Below, one piece after another: positions 16,749 through 26,702 of a stretch of DNA of 64,000 nt (positions are counted from its first letter, which is position 1; every line of letters starts with the position of its first letter). The stretch comes from Kitasatospora cineracea (lineage in GTDB: Bacteria > Actinomycetota > Actinomycetes > Streptomycetales > Streptomycetaceae), in contig NZ_RJVJ01000001.1 in NCBI RefSeq assembly GCF_003751605.1, positions 5,704,001-5,768,000 on the forward strand, in the 5' to 3' direction. Under the pieces are notes generated by a model. That model had not been told where the DNA came from and ran no database searches. It saw only the letters and a list, made by a program, of their open reading frames with translations. Made by a program: the position numbers and the translations under genes.

Positions 16749-17693
16749 CTACTGCTGCGCGCCGCCGGCGAAGGCCCGCACCGCCGCCGCGGCCACCGAC
16801 TCCACCAGCGCGATGCCCGCGTCCTCGGTCGCCGAGCCGTCGCTCAGCACCGACACCAGCAGGGGCCGGCCGCCGTACTCGATCCGGCCGATGCTGTTGA
16901 CCACCCACAGGCCGGTGCTGTCCCGGGGCAGCCAGCCGTTCTTCAGCTGCACCGCGCCGCCCTGGTCGGCCGCGGAGACGCCCCAGTCCTGGTCGTCCGC
17001 GACCAGGCCCATCAGCTTCGCCAGGTAGGCGCGGGAGGCGGAGCCCAGCGGGGAGTCCTCGGTGAAGACCACCCGCAGCAACCGCGCCTGGTCGGCCGCG
17101 GTGGTGCTGGTCAGCCCCCAGAAGCCGTCCGTCCCGGCGGCCGTCCCGGTCAGGCCGAAGGCCGCGTTCGCCTCGTCCAGGCCCGTCGCGCCGCCCACCG
17201 CGTCGAACAGGGCGGTCGCCGCGTCGTTGTCGCTCTGCTCGATCATCAGCGCGGCCGCCGCCTTCTGATCGCCGGTCAGCACGCCGTCGTTGCGCAGCAG
17301 CAGCGCCGCCAGGATGTCCACCTTGACGATCGACGCGGTGACGAACGAGTCGGTGCCCCAGGCCGCGGACGCCCCGGAGCCGGGGTCGGCGACCGTGACG
17401 GCGAAGTGCCCGTCGAGCTCGCCGAGCGCGGCGGCCAGCAGGGAGTCCGCGTCCGGGTCCGGGCCCGTGTCCGTACCGGCGTCCGCCGTGGTCGTGCCGC
17501 TGTCGGCCGCCGGTAGCGAGACGGACGCCGTCGCGCTCGCCGGGGTGCCGGTGGTCGAGCGGGAGAGCACCAGCCAGGAGCCGAGCGCCGAGAGCACCAC
17601 CGCCACCGCGACCGCCCGCCTGATCCGCCGGGTGCGCCTGGCGCGCCGCTCCTGCCTACGGGAGGAGGTCCGGGATTCCGCTGGTGCCGTCAT
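16749..17693 (-). CDS. Membrane-anchored serine hydrolase, class A beta-lactamase-like
   Basis: 314 residues if started at ATG 17693 (MTAPAESRTSSRRQER); an in-frame ATG at 17771 would add 26. A very basic N-terminus leads into one helix (AVAVAVVLSALGSWLVL), then a Thr/Asp-rich linker. The catalytic domain has the serine motif S-I-V-K (SxxK), the S-D-N motif in EQSDNDAA, and a K-x-G element (LKNGW) in place of KTG. The omega-loop Glu region is not clearly conserved. So it is a penicillin-recognising-fold enzyme outside the membrane, of the type often annotated as serine hydrolase; true beta-lactamase activity is uncertain. It is divergent from the GH87 gene. Confidence 0.8.
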   Translation of the reverse strand: MTAPAESRTSSRRQERRARRTRRIRRAVAVAVVLSALGSWLVLSRSTTGTPASATASVSLPAADSGTTTADAGTDTGPDPDADSLLAAALGELDGHFAVTVADPGSGASAAWGTDSFVTASIVKVDILAALLLRNDGVLTGDQKAAAALMIEQSDNDAATALFDAVGGATGLDEANAAFGLTGTAAGTDGFWGLTSTTAADQARLLRVVFTEDSPLGSASRAYLAKLMGLVADDQDWGVSAADQGGAVQLKNGWLPRDSTGLWVVNSIGRIEYGGRPLLVSVLSDGSATEDAGIALVESVAAAAVRAFAGGAQQ

Positions 17694-17792
17694 GCCGACG
17701 ATGCTCCGCGGCCCGCCTTGACCTGCGATGAGTCCCGGCTGAGCCCCCACTGAGAAGCCGTCCGTCCGCATGCGGAGGCTCTTTAAGGTCCG

Positions 17793-17858
17793 TTGACACT
17801 CTCATCACCTCTCTGTAACTCTTGAGTGCCCTCACGCAAAAAACAGACAGATGTCTGT
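17793..17858 (+). promoter_or_regulatory. Promoter and operator-like repeat of the GH87 gene
   Basis: TTGACA (17793-17798), a 17-base spacer and TAACTC (17816-17821) make a good sigma-70 type promoter. Just downstream lies the inverted repeat ACAGACA-GA-TGTCTGT (17843-17858) in an A/T-rich block (AAAAAACAGACAG...GTTTT). Its place after the transcription start suggests a repressor roadblock, as is common for polysaccharide-degradation genes. Confidence 0.5.
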
Positions 17859-17909
17859 CGTTTTCTCGACTCTCCTCTCCCCCCACCCACCCCGAGACAG
17901 AGGGACGTC

Positions 17910-20900
17910 ATGAGATCCAAGCGCCTGCTCCCACGCCTGACGGCGACGTCGGTCGTGACGGGAATGCTCCTGCTCACCGGCCCGGTGCTACCGGCCCGCG
18001 CCGCGGGCGGCCCCGACCTCGCGGCCGGCAAGGTCGTCACCGCGAGCAGCACGAACGGCCAGTACACGGCCGCGAACGTGAACGACGGCAACCAGGCCAC
18101 CTACTGGGAGAGCGGCAGCGCCGCCCTCCCGCAGTGGATCCAGGTCGACCTGGGCGCCGCCGCCCGGGTCGACCAGGTGGTGCTGAAACTGCCCGCCGGC
18201 TGGGGCGCCCGCAGCGAGACGCTGACGGTGCTCGGCTCCACCGACGGCAGCGCGTTCACGACGCTGGCCGCCGCGGCCGGGTACGCCTTCGACCCGGCGG
18301 GCGGCAACACCGTCCGGATCGACTTCCCGACCGCCACCGCCCGCTGGGTGCGGGTCCAGGTCTCGGCCAACACCGGCTGGCAGGCCGCCCAGATCTCCGA
18401 GTTCGAGGTCCACGGCACCAGCGCCGCCGCGGCGAACCTGCTGGCCGGGCGCACCCTCACCGCCAGCGGCACCTCGCAGAACTACGGCCCGGGCAACGCC
18501 GCCGACGGCAACCAGTCCACGTACTGGGAGAGCGCCAACAACGCCTTCCCGCAGTGGATCCAGGGCGACCTGGGCTCCGCCGCCAAGGTCGACCGGCTGG
18601 TGCTCAAGCTCCCGCCCGGCTGGGAGCAGCGCAGCGAGACCTTCAAGGTGCAGGGCTCCACCGACGGCAGCACCTTCACCGACCTGCTGGCCCCACCGCC
18701 TACAGCTTCGACCCGGCCGCCGGAAACCAGGTCACCGTCTCGCTGCCCGCGACCACCACCCGCTACCTGCGGCTGCTGTTCACCGCCAACTCCGCCTGGC
18801 CCGCAGCCCAGTTGGCCGAGTTCGAGGCGTACGGCCCCACCTCCGGCGACACCCAGGCCCCCACCGCGCCGACCAACCTGGCCTACACCCAGCCCGAAGC
18901 CGGCAAGATCAGGCTGACCTGGAGCGCGGCCACCGACAACACCGGCGTCACCGGCTACGAGGTCTACGCCGGAGGCCAGTTGGCGGCCACGGTGGACGGC
19001 TCCACGCTGACCTGGACGGACACCCGCCCGGCGAGCGAGAGCGTCACGTACACCGTGCGGGCCAAGGACGCCGCAGGCAACCAGTCCAACCCCAGCGCCC
19101 CCGTCACCCGCACCGGCGAGGACCCCGGCGACACCGTCAAGCCCAGCGCGCCCGGCAACCTCGCCTACACCGAGCCCGCCGCCGGACAGATCCGGCTGAC
19201 CTGGGACGCGGCCACCGACAACACCGGCGTCACCGGCTACGACGTGTACGCCGACGGCCAGTTGAAGGCCGGCACGGCCGCCACCGTCCGCACCTGGACG
19301 GACAGCCAGCCCGCCACCGCCACCGTCACGTACACCGTGCGGGCCAAGGACGCGGCCGGCAACCAGTCCGACCCCAGCGCCCCCGTCACCCGCACCGGCA
19401 CCGGCACCCCCGGCAGCAACCTCGCCGCCGGGAAGCCGATCGAGGCATCCGGCCAGGCGTGGACCTTCGCCCCCGCCAACGCCAACGACGGCAGCCTGAG
19501 CACCTACTGGGAGGGCAACGCGGGCGCCTTCCCCAACACCCTGACCGTCCACCTGGGCAGCGACGCCGACCTGCAGAGCGTCGTCGTCAAGCTCAACCCC
19601 GACGCGTCGTGGGGCGCCCGCACCCAGAACATCCAGGTGCTCGGCCGGGCCGCCGGAGCCACCGACTACACCACCCTGAAGGCCGCCGCCGACTACCGCT
19701 TCGACCCCGCGAGCGGCGCCAACAGCATCACCGTCCCGGTCACCGGCCGGGCCGCCGACCTCCAGCTGAAGTTCGCCTCCAACACCGGCGCCCCCGCCGG
19801 GCAGGTCGCCGAACTCCAGGCCATCGGCACCCCGCGCCCAACCCCGACCTCACCGTCACCGACGTGGCGTGGTCCCCGGCCAGCCCCGACGAGGCCACCT
19901 CGATCACCCTGCGGGCCACCGTCAAGAACGCGGGCAACCTGCCCGCCGCCGCGACCACCGTCGACCTGCTGCTCGGCGGCGCCCTCGCCGACAGCGTCGC
20001 CGTCCCCGCGCTGGCCGCCGGCGAGTCCGCCACCGTGGCCAAGGAGATCGGCACCCGCCCGCAGGGCAGCTACCTGCCCAGCGCCCGGGTCGACCCGAAG
20101 AACACCGTCCGCGAGCGCAACGAGGACAACAACCTGCTCGCCGCGAGCACCCCGATCACCGTCCGCCAGGCCCCCGGCCCCGACCTCGAAGTCCTCGACG
20201 TCGCCCCCAACCCCGCCAGCCCCGCCGCCGGGACGGCCACCTCCTTCACCGTCAAGCTCCACAACCGCGGCCTCGACCCGGCCCCCGCCGGAGTCACCCG
20301 GCTCACCGTCGGCACCGCGACGCTGGACACCACCACCCCGGCGATCCCCGCCGGACAGACCCTCACCCTCCCCGTCACCGGCACCTGGACCGCCGTCGCG
20401 GGCGGCGCGACCGTCACCGTCACCGCCGACGCCACCGGCACCGCCCAGGAGACCGACGAGGGCAACAACACGTACAGCAAGTCCCTCGTGGTCGGCCGCG
20501 GCGCCGCCGCCCCCTTCACCTCCTACGAGGCCGAGGACGGCCGCTACCAGGGCGAACTGCTCCAGGCCGACGCCACCCGCACCTTCGGGCACACCAACTA
20601 CGCCTCCGAGTCCTCCGGCCGCAAGTCCGTCAAGCTGACCGCCACCGGCCAGTACGTCGAGATCACCTCCACCGTCCCCACCAACTCCATCGTGGTGCGC
20701 AACTCCATCCCCGACGCCCCCGGCGGCGGAGGCACCGACGCCACCCTCAGCCTCTACGCCGACAACGTGTTCGTGCAGAAGCTGAACCTCACCTCCAAGT
20801 ACAGCTGGCTGTACGGCAACACCGACCAGCCCGAGGGCCTCACCCAGACCCCGCAGGCCGACGCCCGCCGGCTCTTCGACGAGACCCACGCCCTGCTGCC

Positions 20901-22245
20901 CACCAGCTACCCCGCGGGCACCAAGCTGCGCCTGCAGCGCGACAGCGGCGACACCGCCTCTTCCTACACGATCGACCTGATCGACCTGGAGCAGGTCGCC
21001 CCGCCCAAGCCCAAGCCCGCCGAGTGCACCTCGATCACCGACTTCGGCGCCGTCCCCGACGACGGCAAGGACGACACCGCTGCCCTCCAGGCCGCCGTGA
21101 CGGCCAACCAGAACGGCAGCATCTCCTGCGTGTGGATCCCCTCGGGCCAGTGGCGCCAGGAGCAGAAGATCCTCACCGTCGACCCGCTGCACCGCGGCAC
21201 CTACAACCAGGTCGGCATCCGCGACGTCACCATCCGCGGCGCGGGCATGTGGTACTCGCAGTTCTACACGCTCACCGAACCGCAGAACGTCGTCGGCGGC
21301 ATCAACCACCCGCACGAGGGCAACTTCGGCTTCGACATCGACGACAACACCAGGATCTCCGACCTCGCGATCTTCGGCTCCGGCCGGATCCGCGGCGCCT
21401 CCGACGGCTCCGAGGGCGGCGTCGGCCTCAACGGCCGGTTCGGCAAGAACACGAAGATCGAGAACGTCTGGATCGAACACGCCAACGTCGCCGTCTGGGT
21501 CGGCCGCGACTACGACAACATCCCCGACCTGTGGAACCCCGCCGACGGACTCCGGTTCAGCGGCATGCGGATCCGCGACACCTACGCCGACGGCATCAAC
21601 TTCGCCGACGGCACCCGCAACTCCACCGTGTTCGACTCCACCTTCCGCACCACCGGTGATGACTCGATGGCCGTCTGGTCCAACAAGTACGTCAAGAACA
21701 CCGCCGTGGACATCGGCCACGACAACGCCTTCGTCAACAACACCGTCCAACTCCCGTGGCGGGCCACCGGCATCGCGGTCTACGGCGGCTACGGCAACCG
21801 GATCGAGAACAACCTCGTCTACGACACCGCCAACTACCCCGGCATCATGCTCGCCACCGACCACGACCCGCTGCCCTTCTCCGGGCAGACGCTGATCGCC
21901 AACAACGCGATCTACCGCAGCGGCGGCGCGTTCTGGAACGAGGCCCAGCAGTTCGGCGCGCTCACCCTGTTCGCCGCCAACCTCGACATCCCCGGCGTCG
22001 TCATCCGCGACACCGAGATCCACGACAGCACCTACGACGGCATCCAGTTCAAGACCGGCGGCGGGACCGTCCCCGACGTCAGGATCAGCAACGTGCGGAT
22101 CGACAAGTCCAACAACGGCGCGGGCATCCTGGCGATGTCCGGCGCCCGCGGCAGCGCCGTCCTCACCGACGTGCAGGTCAGCAACTCCGCCACCGGCGAC
22201 ATCGTCCGCCAGCCCGGCACCACCTTCACCCTCACCAACGGGTAG
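17910..22245 (+). pseudogene. Secreted multidomain GH87-type alpha-1,3-glucanase, two frameshifts
   Basis: ATG 17910 has AGAGGGA upstream and is followed by a signal peptide (MRSKRLLPRLTATSVVTGML). Order: two discoidin/F5-8C modules (about 30-165, 170-310), two FN3 modules (to ~500), a third discoidin-like module (505-640), two CARDB-like modules (645-865), a CBM6/35-like module from YEAEDGRYQGE (~870), then a right-handed beta-helix from CTSITDFGAVPDDG (~1038) to the end. The helix has DGINFADGT and TTGDDSM, fitting the catalytic Asp cluster known for GH87 alpha-1,3-glucanase/mycodextranase. The frame breaks at the C-run 18691-18694 and again near 19828-19835; adding one base at each gives ~1445 continuous residues. 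Both look like homopolymer deletions, so the gene may be intact in the organism. Confidence 0.82.
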
Positions 22246-22259
22246 CCGCCGCACGCACG

Positions 22260-22297
22260 GCCCCGGCCGGACGGAGTCCCCTCCGCCCGGCCGGGGC
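22260..22297. terminator. Two-part hairpin terminator after GH87 gene
   Basis: Arms GCCCCGGCCGG (22260-22270) and 22287-22297 pair perfectly. An inner stem CGGAG/CTCCG with a TCCC loop extends it across a single mismatch. It lies 15 bases after the stop and faces a convergent gene, so it may act both ways. Confidence 0.75.
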
Positions 22298-22306
22298 GCG
22301 TCCGGG

Positions 22307-22338
22307 GGTTCAGCGGTTCAGCGGTTCAGCGGTTCAGT
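22307..22338. repeat. Four tandem 8-bp copies (GGTTCAGC) at a gene end
   Basis: GGTTCAGC is repeated three times, followed by GGTTCAGT. On the minus strand each copy carries TGA. Because eight is not a multiple of three, the copies place stop codons in all three frames just after, and including, the stop of the leftward gene. Confidence 0.8.
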
Positions 22339-23152
22339 GGTCGGCGGTGGCGTGCAGGTGCGGGGCACTGTCCGCGGGCCGGTGCCAGGAGGTGCGCAGC
22401 CCGCAGGCGGTGAGCGCGGAGCCGATCGCGTGGTGCATGGCCTCCCGGACGGCCGTCGACACCAGGGGAGTGGCGGGCAACTGCGGGGACGGGCGCCAGG
22501 CGACGTCCACCACCGGCCCGGCCCCCGGGTCGGGCACGCACCCGGCGAGCGCGACACCGGCCGCCCGGGGGTGCCGGGCCAGCGGCAGGCCCGCCAGGGC
22601 GGCGCTGCGCCGGACCGCCGCCTCGACCGCGGCCGCCACCGCCACCGGCTCGGCCGCCTGCTCCTGCCCGGTCCCCGGCTCCTGCCCCGGCCCCAGCCCC
22701 GGCCCCGGCTCGGCCGCGGACTCGGCGGGCCCGACCCGGGTCGGCCCGCCGGGCGCGCCCCGGACGGCGGACAGGCCGAGGGCGGGCAGGAGTTCGGCCA
22801 GCGCGGTCTCCATGCTGTCCGCGACCACCTGCCTGGTCCGGGGCCACGGGCTCCCCGCCCCGGCCGCCGCCTCGGCCGCCGCCGCGGCGTCCTCCAGCCG
22901 GGCGGAGCACAGCCAGCGCAGCGTCAGCGGCCACCGCTCCGGATCGTCGGCCCCGGTGCCGCCACCGCTGCCACCGCCGCCGGCGTCGTCGGCCGAACCG
23001 GTGGCGAACAGGTGCACCCCCGGCCCGTGGCCGCCGTGCGCGACGGGCAGCCCGACCAGCAGCAGCGCCTCGACCACCCGGTCCGCCAGCAGCGGATCGA
23101 CCCGCGCCGCCCGCACCCGCACACCGGTCGCCGCCACCCCGTGGACTCCCAT
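22334..23152 (-). CDS. Hypothetical protein
   Basis: 272 residues from ATG 23152 (MGVHGVAATGVRVRAARVDP), chosen because GGAAGGGG lies eight bases upstream; an ATG at 23203 has no such site. The protein starts with an alpha/beta segment (RVVEALLLVGLPVAHGGHGPGVHLFATG), has a Gly/Ser-rich linker and a Pro/Gly/Glu-rich middle (repeated PGP/PGQE), and ends with a Trp/His-containing region (RTSWHRPADSAPHLHATADH). No signal peptide, membrane helix or known catalytic motif. I do not recognise the family. It is flanked by hairpins on both sides and is probably a single-gene unit. Confidence 0.65.
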   Translation of the reverse strand: MGVHGVAATGVRVRAARVDPLLADRVVEALLLVGLPVAHGGHGPGVHLFATGSADDAGGGGSGGGTGADDPERWPLTLRWLCSARLEDAAAAAEAAAGAGSPWPRTRQVVADSMETALAELLPALGLSAVRGAPGGPTRVGPAESAAEPGPGLGPGQEPGTGQEQAAEPVAVAAAVEAAVRRSAALAGLPLARHPRAAGVALAGCVPDPGAGPVVDVAWRPSPQLPATPLVSTAVREAMHHAIGSALTACGLRTSWHRPADSAPHLHATADH

Positions 23153-23272
23153 CCCGACACCCCTTCCCACCGGCGGGGCGCTCCCGCGCGTGTGACTATC
23201 CATGACCACGTAAAGCCCGTCAACAGCCCCGGCCCGCACCGCTCTTGAGCGCTCGTCGACCCCGCCCCGAAA

Positions 23273-23316
23273 ACCGGAAGCGCCGCCCCGCACAGCGGCG
23301 GGACGGCGCTTCCGGT
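23273..23316 (-). terminator. Hairpin terminator of the APYAGQ-tail membrane protein
   Basis: Thirteen-base arms ACCGGAAGCGCCG (23273-23285) and 23304-23316 pair perfectly, with an inner CCGC/GCGG stem. It lies about 35 bases downstream of the leftward stop at 23350, and A's at 23270-23273 give a short U-tract on the minus strand. Confidence 0.75.
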
Positions 23317-23349
23317 GAACAGCGCTCCACGGAACCACGACCGGAGGGA

Positions 23350-23865
23350 TCAGACCCCCTGGCCCGGCCCGGCCGGCGGCTGGGCCGGAGCCTGACCCGG
23401 GTAGGGAGCCTGCGCGGGGGCCTGGCCGGCGTACGGGGCCTGGCCCTGGGCGGGAGCCTGACCGGCGTACGGGGCCTGGCCGGCGTACGGGGCCTGCGCC
23501 GGGGCCTGGCCGGCGTACGGGGCCTGGCCCTGGAAGGGCGCCTGGCCCGGGTAGGGAACCTGGCCCTGCGGCGGGACCGGGGTGCCCTTGGCGCGGTTCA
23601 CCATCGACCGGATGAAGTTGGCGATCAGCACGATCGGCACGATGAATGCCTTGAAGAAGATGATGTACTCGGTGCCCTCGAAGAAGAAGGCGAGGTAGAC
23701 GCCGTAACCGAAGAACGCGGCACCGGCGATGGCGCTGAAGACCCGCCACCCGGTGCTCAGCCCGGAACTGGGGACGAGGGCGGTGCAAATCGTTATCAGA
23801 CCGCTGATCATCAGCAGGACGACGTACCAAGAGAAGCCCGGGTCGAGGCTGAAGTCAATGTTCAC
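23350..23865 (-). CDS. Small membrane protein with repetitive Pro/Gly/Gln C-terminal tail
   Basis: 171 residues if started at GTG 23865 (MNIDFSLDPGFSWY). Three membrane segments are visible: SWYVVLLMISGLITICTALV, WRVFSAIAGAAFFGYGVYLAFFF, and EYIIFFKAFIVPIVLIANFI. After RSMVNRAKGTPVPPQG comes a ~60-residue tail of near-perfect APYAGQ / APAQ repeats. The coding DNA of the tail is a tandem 18-base repeat (about 23397-23571). Such Pro/Gln/Gly/Tyr tails occur on small actinomycete membrane proteins and are predicted disordered; they may mediate clustering. Function unknown. Confidence 0.75.
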   Translation of the reverse strand: MNIDFSLDPGFSWYVVLLMISGLITICTALVPSSGLSTGWRVFSAIAGAAFFGYGVYLAFFFEGTEYIIFFKAFIVPIVLIANFIRSMVNRAKGTPVPPQGQVPYPGQAPFQGQAPYAGQAPAQAPYAGQAPYAGQAPAQGQAPYAGQAPAQAPYPGQAPAQPPAGPGQGV

Positions 23866-24088
23866 AGAAATCCCAAACTGGACATAAGGTATGCATAAAG
23901 AGCCGGTCGGCTGACGTACCGTACCGGAGTCCCGCCCCCTGAGTCGCACGGTTTGCCGCATCGATTCGCAGATCCGTCAAGAGGGCCTCGACCAGGACCG
24001 GACCCATCACCGGAAGCGCCGTCAAACCGCGCAATTCACCACCGGACGGGGCGACCCGCGGGGCCGCCGTCCTGATACCGTCCCGGCC

Positions 24089-24892
24089 GTGCCCTCTTCA
24101 CCCGCTCCGCTGTACGCCGCCGCCGACATCCACGGCCACCGCGCGGAATTCCGCGACGCGCTGCGCGAAGCGGGACTCGCCGACGACACCGGGCAGTGGT
24201 CCGGCGGCCGGGCCCGGCTCTGGTTGCTCGGCGACTACGTCGACCGGGGGCCGGACGGCATCGGCGTCATCGAGGACATCCGCCGCCTCGCCGCACAGGC
24301 CCCCGACAGCGGCGGCCGGGTCGGCGCGCTGCTGGGCAACCACGAGGTGCAACTGCTCGCCGCCCACCGCTTCGGCACCGCCCCCGTCCCCGGCTGGAAC
24401 CAGCCCGGCGGCTTCCACGGCGGCTGGGCCCGCTTCGGCGGCCAGGACGCGGACCTGCGCCGACTGACCCCCGACCACCTCGACTGGCTCGCCGCCCTCC
24501 CCGCCGCGGCCCTGGTCGACGACCACCTGCTGGTCCACTCCGACACCACCCAGTACCTCGAACTCGGCCCCGACCTCGACGCCGTCAACCGCGCCGCCAC
24601 CGCCGCCCTGACCGACCAGGACCCCGGTGCCTGGCTGGAGTTCAGCCGCCGGATGAGCTCCCGCGGCTCCTTCCACGGAGCCCGGGCCGGCACCCCCGGC
24701 GACCCCGTCGCCCGGATGCTCGACGCCCTCGGCGGCACCGTCCTGGTGCACGGCCACAGCACCCTCACCAAGCACTTCGGCATCCCCCCGGAGAACGTCC
24801 GCGAAGCCCTGCGCTACGCCGAGGACCGGGTCGTCGCCATCGACGGCGGCGTGTACGAGGGCGGCCGGATCCTGCTCACCCGCCTGCGCTGA
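24089..24892 (+). CDS. Calcineurin-like metallophosphatase
   Basis: 267 residues. Metal-binding motifs are in order: D-x-H in AAADIHGH (~11-17), GDxVDRG in LLGDYVDRGPDG (~49), GNHE in LLGNHEVQLL (~88), VHSDTT (~149), and VHGHST (~231). This is the complete signature of PPP/bis(5'-nucleosyl)-tetraphosphatase type enzymes, so a Ser/Thr phosphatase or Ap4A hydrolase is expected, with a dinuclear metal centre in the cytosol. GTG start at 24089 with little Shine-Dalgarno content. Single gene followed by a hairpin at 24994-25023. Confidence 0.9.
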   Translation: MPSSPAPLYAAADIHGHRAEFRDALREAGLADDTGQWSGGRARLWLLGDYVDRGPDGIGVIEDIRRLAAQAPDSGGRVGALLGNHEVQLLAAHRFGTAPVPGWNQPGGFHGGWARFGGQDADLRRLTPDHLDWLAALPAAALVDDHLLVHSDTTQYLELGPDLDAVNRAATAALTDQDPGAWLEFSRRMSSRGSFHGARAGTPGDPVARMLDALGGTVLVHGHSTLTKHFGIPPENVREALRYAEDRVVAIDGGVYEGGRILLTRLR

Positions 24893-24993
24893 CCGGCGCG
24901 CGTCCCGGTCCCCTCCCGGGCCTGCGCCGAGCCCGAGTGCCGAGCTCCGAGAGCCGCCCCGGGCCCCGCACTCCGTCCCGGGCCGGCGCACCC

Positions 24994-25023
24994 CCGGCCG
25001 GACGATCATCCGGGTCCGGCCGG
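24994..25023. terminator. Hairpin between metallophosphatase and SapA-like gene
   Basis: Perfect 10-bp arms CCGGCCGGAC (24994-25003) and 25014-25023. It lies between the convergent genes. Eleven-base repeats CTCGGCCGCTG follow at about 25055-25082 and run into the 3' end of the SapA-like gene. Confidence 0.6.
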
Positions 25024-25077
25024 ACTGACCGTCGCCGCGCGGGGTCCGTGACGACTCGGCCGCTGCTCGGCCGCTGC

Positions 25078-25488
25078 TCAGCCGCAGTGCTCCCAGCCGG
25101 ACGACCAGCTGGTGCCCTCCGCGTAACCGCCCCACGAGATGCAGGTGTTCGCGGCGCTGAGCTTGGCCGGGCCGGCGTAGTAGTTGTAGTAGCCGCCGTC
25201 GGAGGCCTCGTGCAGGTCGCTCTTCCGCTCGATGTGCACCCGCAGGTCGTACGTCCTGGTCCCGTTCGGGCTGCGCACCCAGGTGACCGCGCAGTTGCTC
25301 GAGCCGTTGTAGAACAGGTAGATGTCGGCCACCGTGCCGAGGGCGTGGTGGTCGATCTGGTAGTAGCCGCTGCCGCAGGCCCCGCTCGGGGTGGTGGCGG
25401 CCTCGGCCGGAGCGGCCGCGGTCACCATTCCCGCGGTCATCCCCAGGACGCCCAGTGCGAGGGCGGCCTTCCGCTGCGATATGCGCAT
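25078..25488 (-). CDS. SapA-like spore-associated secreted protein
   Basis: 136 residues from ATG 25488 (MRISQRKAALALGVLGMTAG), with AAGGGAGA upstream. The signal peptide ends near APAEAA. The mature protein has CGSGYYQIDHHALG, VADIYLFYNGSSNCAVTWV, GGYYNYYAGPAKLSAANTCISWGG and GWEHCG. The Cys spacing and the phrases YLFYNG, YYAGP and CISWGG resemble the spore-associated protein A family, secreted or coat-associated in sporulating streptomycetes. Role beyond spore or aerial association is not known. Four cysteines may form two disulphides. Confidence 0.65.
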   Translation of the reverse strand: MRISQRKAALALGVLGMTAGMVTAAAPAEAATTPSGACGSGYYQIDHHALGTVADIYLFYNGSSNCAVTWVRSPNGTRTYDLRVHIERKSDLHEASDGGYYNYYAGPAKLSAANTCISWGGYAEGTSWSSGWEHCG

Positions 25489-25775
25489 GAATCTCCCTTT
25501 TCCGCGTCCCCGAGGCATTCCCGCCCCGGGCCGAAGCAGGCACGGTAGCAGCAACCATGATCGTTTGACTACTTGTCAGTACACGCCGCCCGCCCGCCCG
25601 TTCACTCCCCCCGACCGCGTGGGCCGCAACGGCCGTCACCGCATCGCCGCAGGTCGCACGAACGAGTGGCATCCACCGCCCACCGCCGCTCCCCGCCCCC
25701 GCCCGGCCCGCGCCGCGGCTAGAGTCCGAGGCAGCCCGCCCGCCCCTCCCGCCGCCGAGACCCCTGTGAGGCGCC

Positions 25776-26657
25776 ATGTCCGGTGCGACGCCCGACACCC
25801 CGTCAACTCTGCCGTCCGACGGGCCCGTTCCCCCGTACGTCGACCCGGCCAAGCCCAGCATCGCCCGGGTGTACGACGCGTTCCTCGGCGGCACCGACAA
25901 CTACGAGGTGGACCGCGACGTGGTCCGGGGCGTCCTGAAGGCCGCGCCCGAGGCCGCCGACCTCGCTGTCGAGAACCGCCGCTTCCTGATCCGGGCCTGC
26001 CGGTACCTGGCCGAACAGGCCGGCGTCACCCAGTACCTGGACTGCGGCTCGGGCCTGCCCACCGCCGAGAACACCCACAACGTGGTGCAGCGGACCGACC
26101 CGCGGGCCACCGTCGTCTACGTGGACAACGACCCCATGGTGGTGGCCCACAGCCGAGCCCTGCTGGCGGGCAACGAGAACGCCACCATCGTCCCCGCGGA
26201 CATCTTCGCCCCCGAGGAACTGCTCCGGAACGAGACGGTGCGCTCCCGGCTCGACTGGACCAGGCCGATCGCCCTGCTCCACCTGGGCACCCTGCACCAC
26301 TACAACGGCGAGCACACCCGCACCCGCAAGGACATCGTGCGCGCCTACACCGAGGCCCTGCCCCCGGGCTCCTACGTGGCGATCAGCCACTTCCTGGACC
26401 CGGAGGACGAGAACAGCGCCCTCGCCCGGACGATGGAGGGCATGTTCCTGCACAGCATGATGGGCAGCGGCACCTTCTCCACCAGGGCCGAACTCGGCGC
26501 CCTCTTCGACGGGTTGGACCTGGTCGCCCCGGGCCTGACCCGCTGCGTCGACTGGCACCCGGACACCCCGCCGCACCCGGACGCTCCACCCCCGGACAGC
26601 GCCCGGTCGAACGCCGCCCGCCAGTGCATCGCCGGCGGCGTCGCCCGCAAACCCTGA
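25776..26657 (+). CDS. SAM-dependent methyltransferase (Methyltransf_19 / DUF574)
   Basis: 293 residues. The family start is clear: KPSIARVYDAFLGGTDNYEVDRDV, NRRFLIRACRYLAEQAGVTQYLDCGSGLPTAENTHNVVQ (read in parts), VVYVDNDPMVVAHSRALLAG, and PADIFAPEELL. The acidic loop after strand 2 (VDND) and the glycine-containing motif I (DCGSGLP) should bind S-adenosylmethionine. This family is abundant in Streptomyces, often as many paralogues; the acceptor substrate is unknown. Cytosolic. The gene stands alone, convergent with the helicase. Confidence 0.92.
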   Translation: MSGATPDTPSTLPSDGPVPPYVDPAKPSIARVYDAFLGGTDNYEVDRDVVRGVLKAAPEAADLAVENRRFLIRACRYLAEQAGVTQYLDCGSGLPTAENTHNVVQRTDPRATVVYVDNDPMVVAHSRALLAGNENATIVPADIFAPEELLRNETVRSRLDWTRPIALLHLGTLHHYNGEHTRTRKDIVRAYTEALPPGSYVAISHFLDPEDENSALARTMEGMFLHSMMGSGTFSTRAELGALFDGLDLVAPGLTRCVDWHPDTPPHPDAPPPDSARSNAARQCIAGGVARKP

Positions 26658-26702
26658 CCCGCCGTCACCCCGGCGCGCCGGACCGGAGCGCGGCCCCGCC
26701 GC

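Noticed and set aside
19693..22254. Minus-strand ORF of 853 residues over the GH87 gene
   Set aside because: Gly/Val/Asp-rich antisense shadow with no domain; the plus strand holds continuous recognisable modules.
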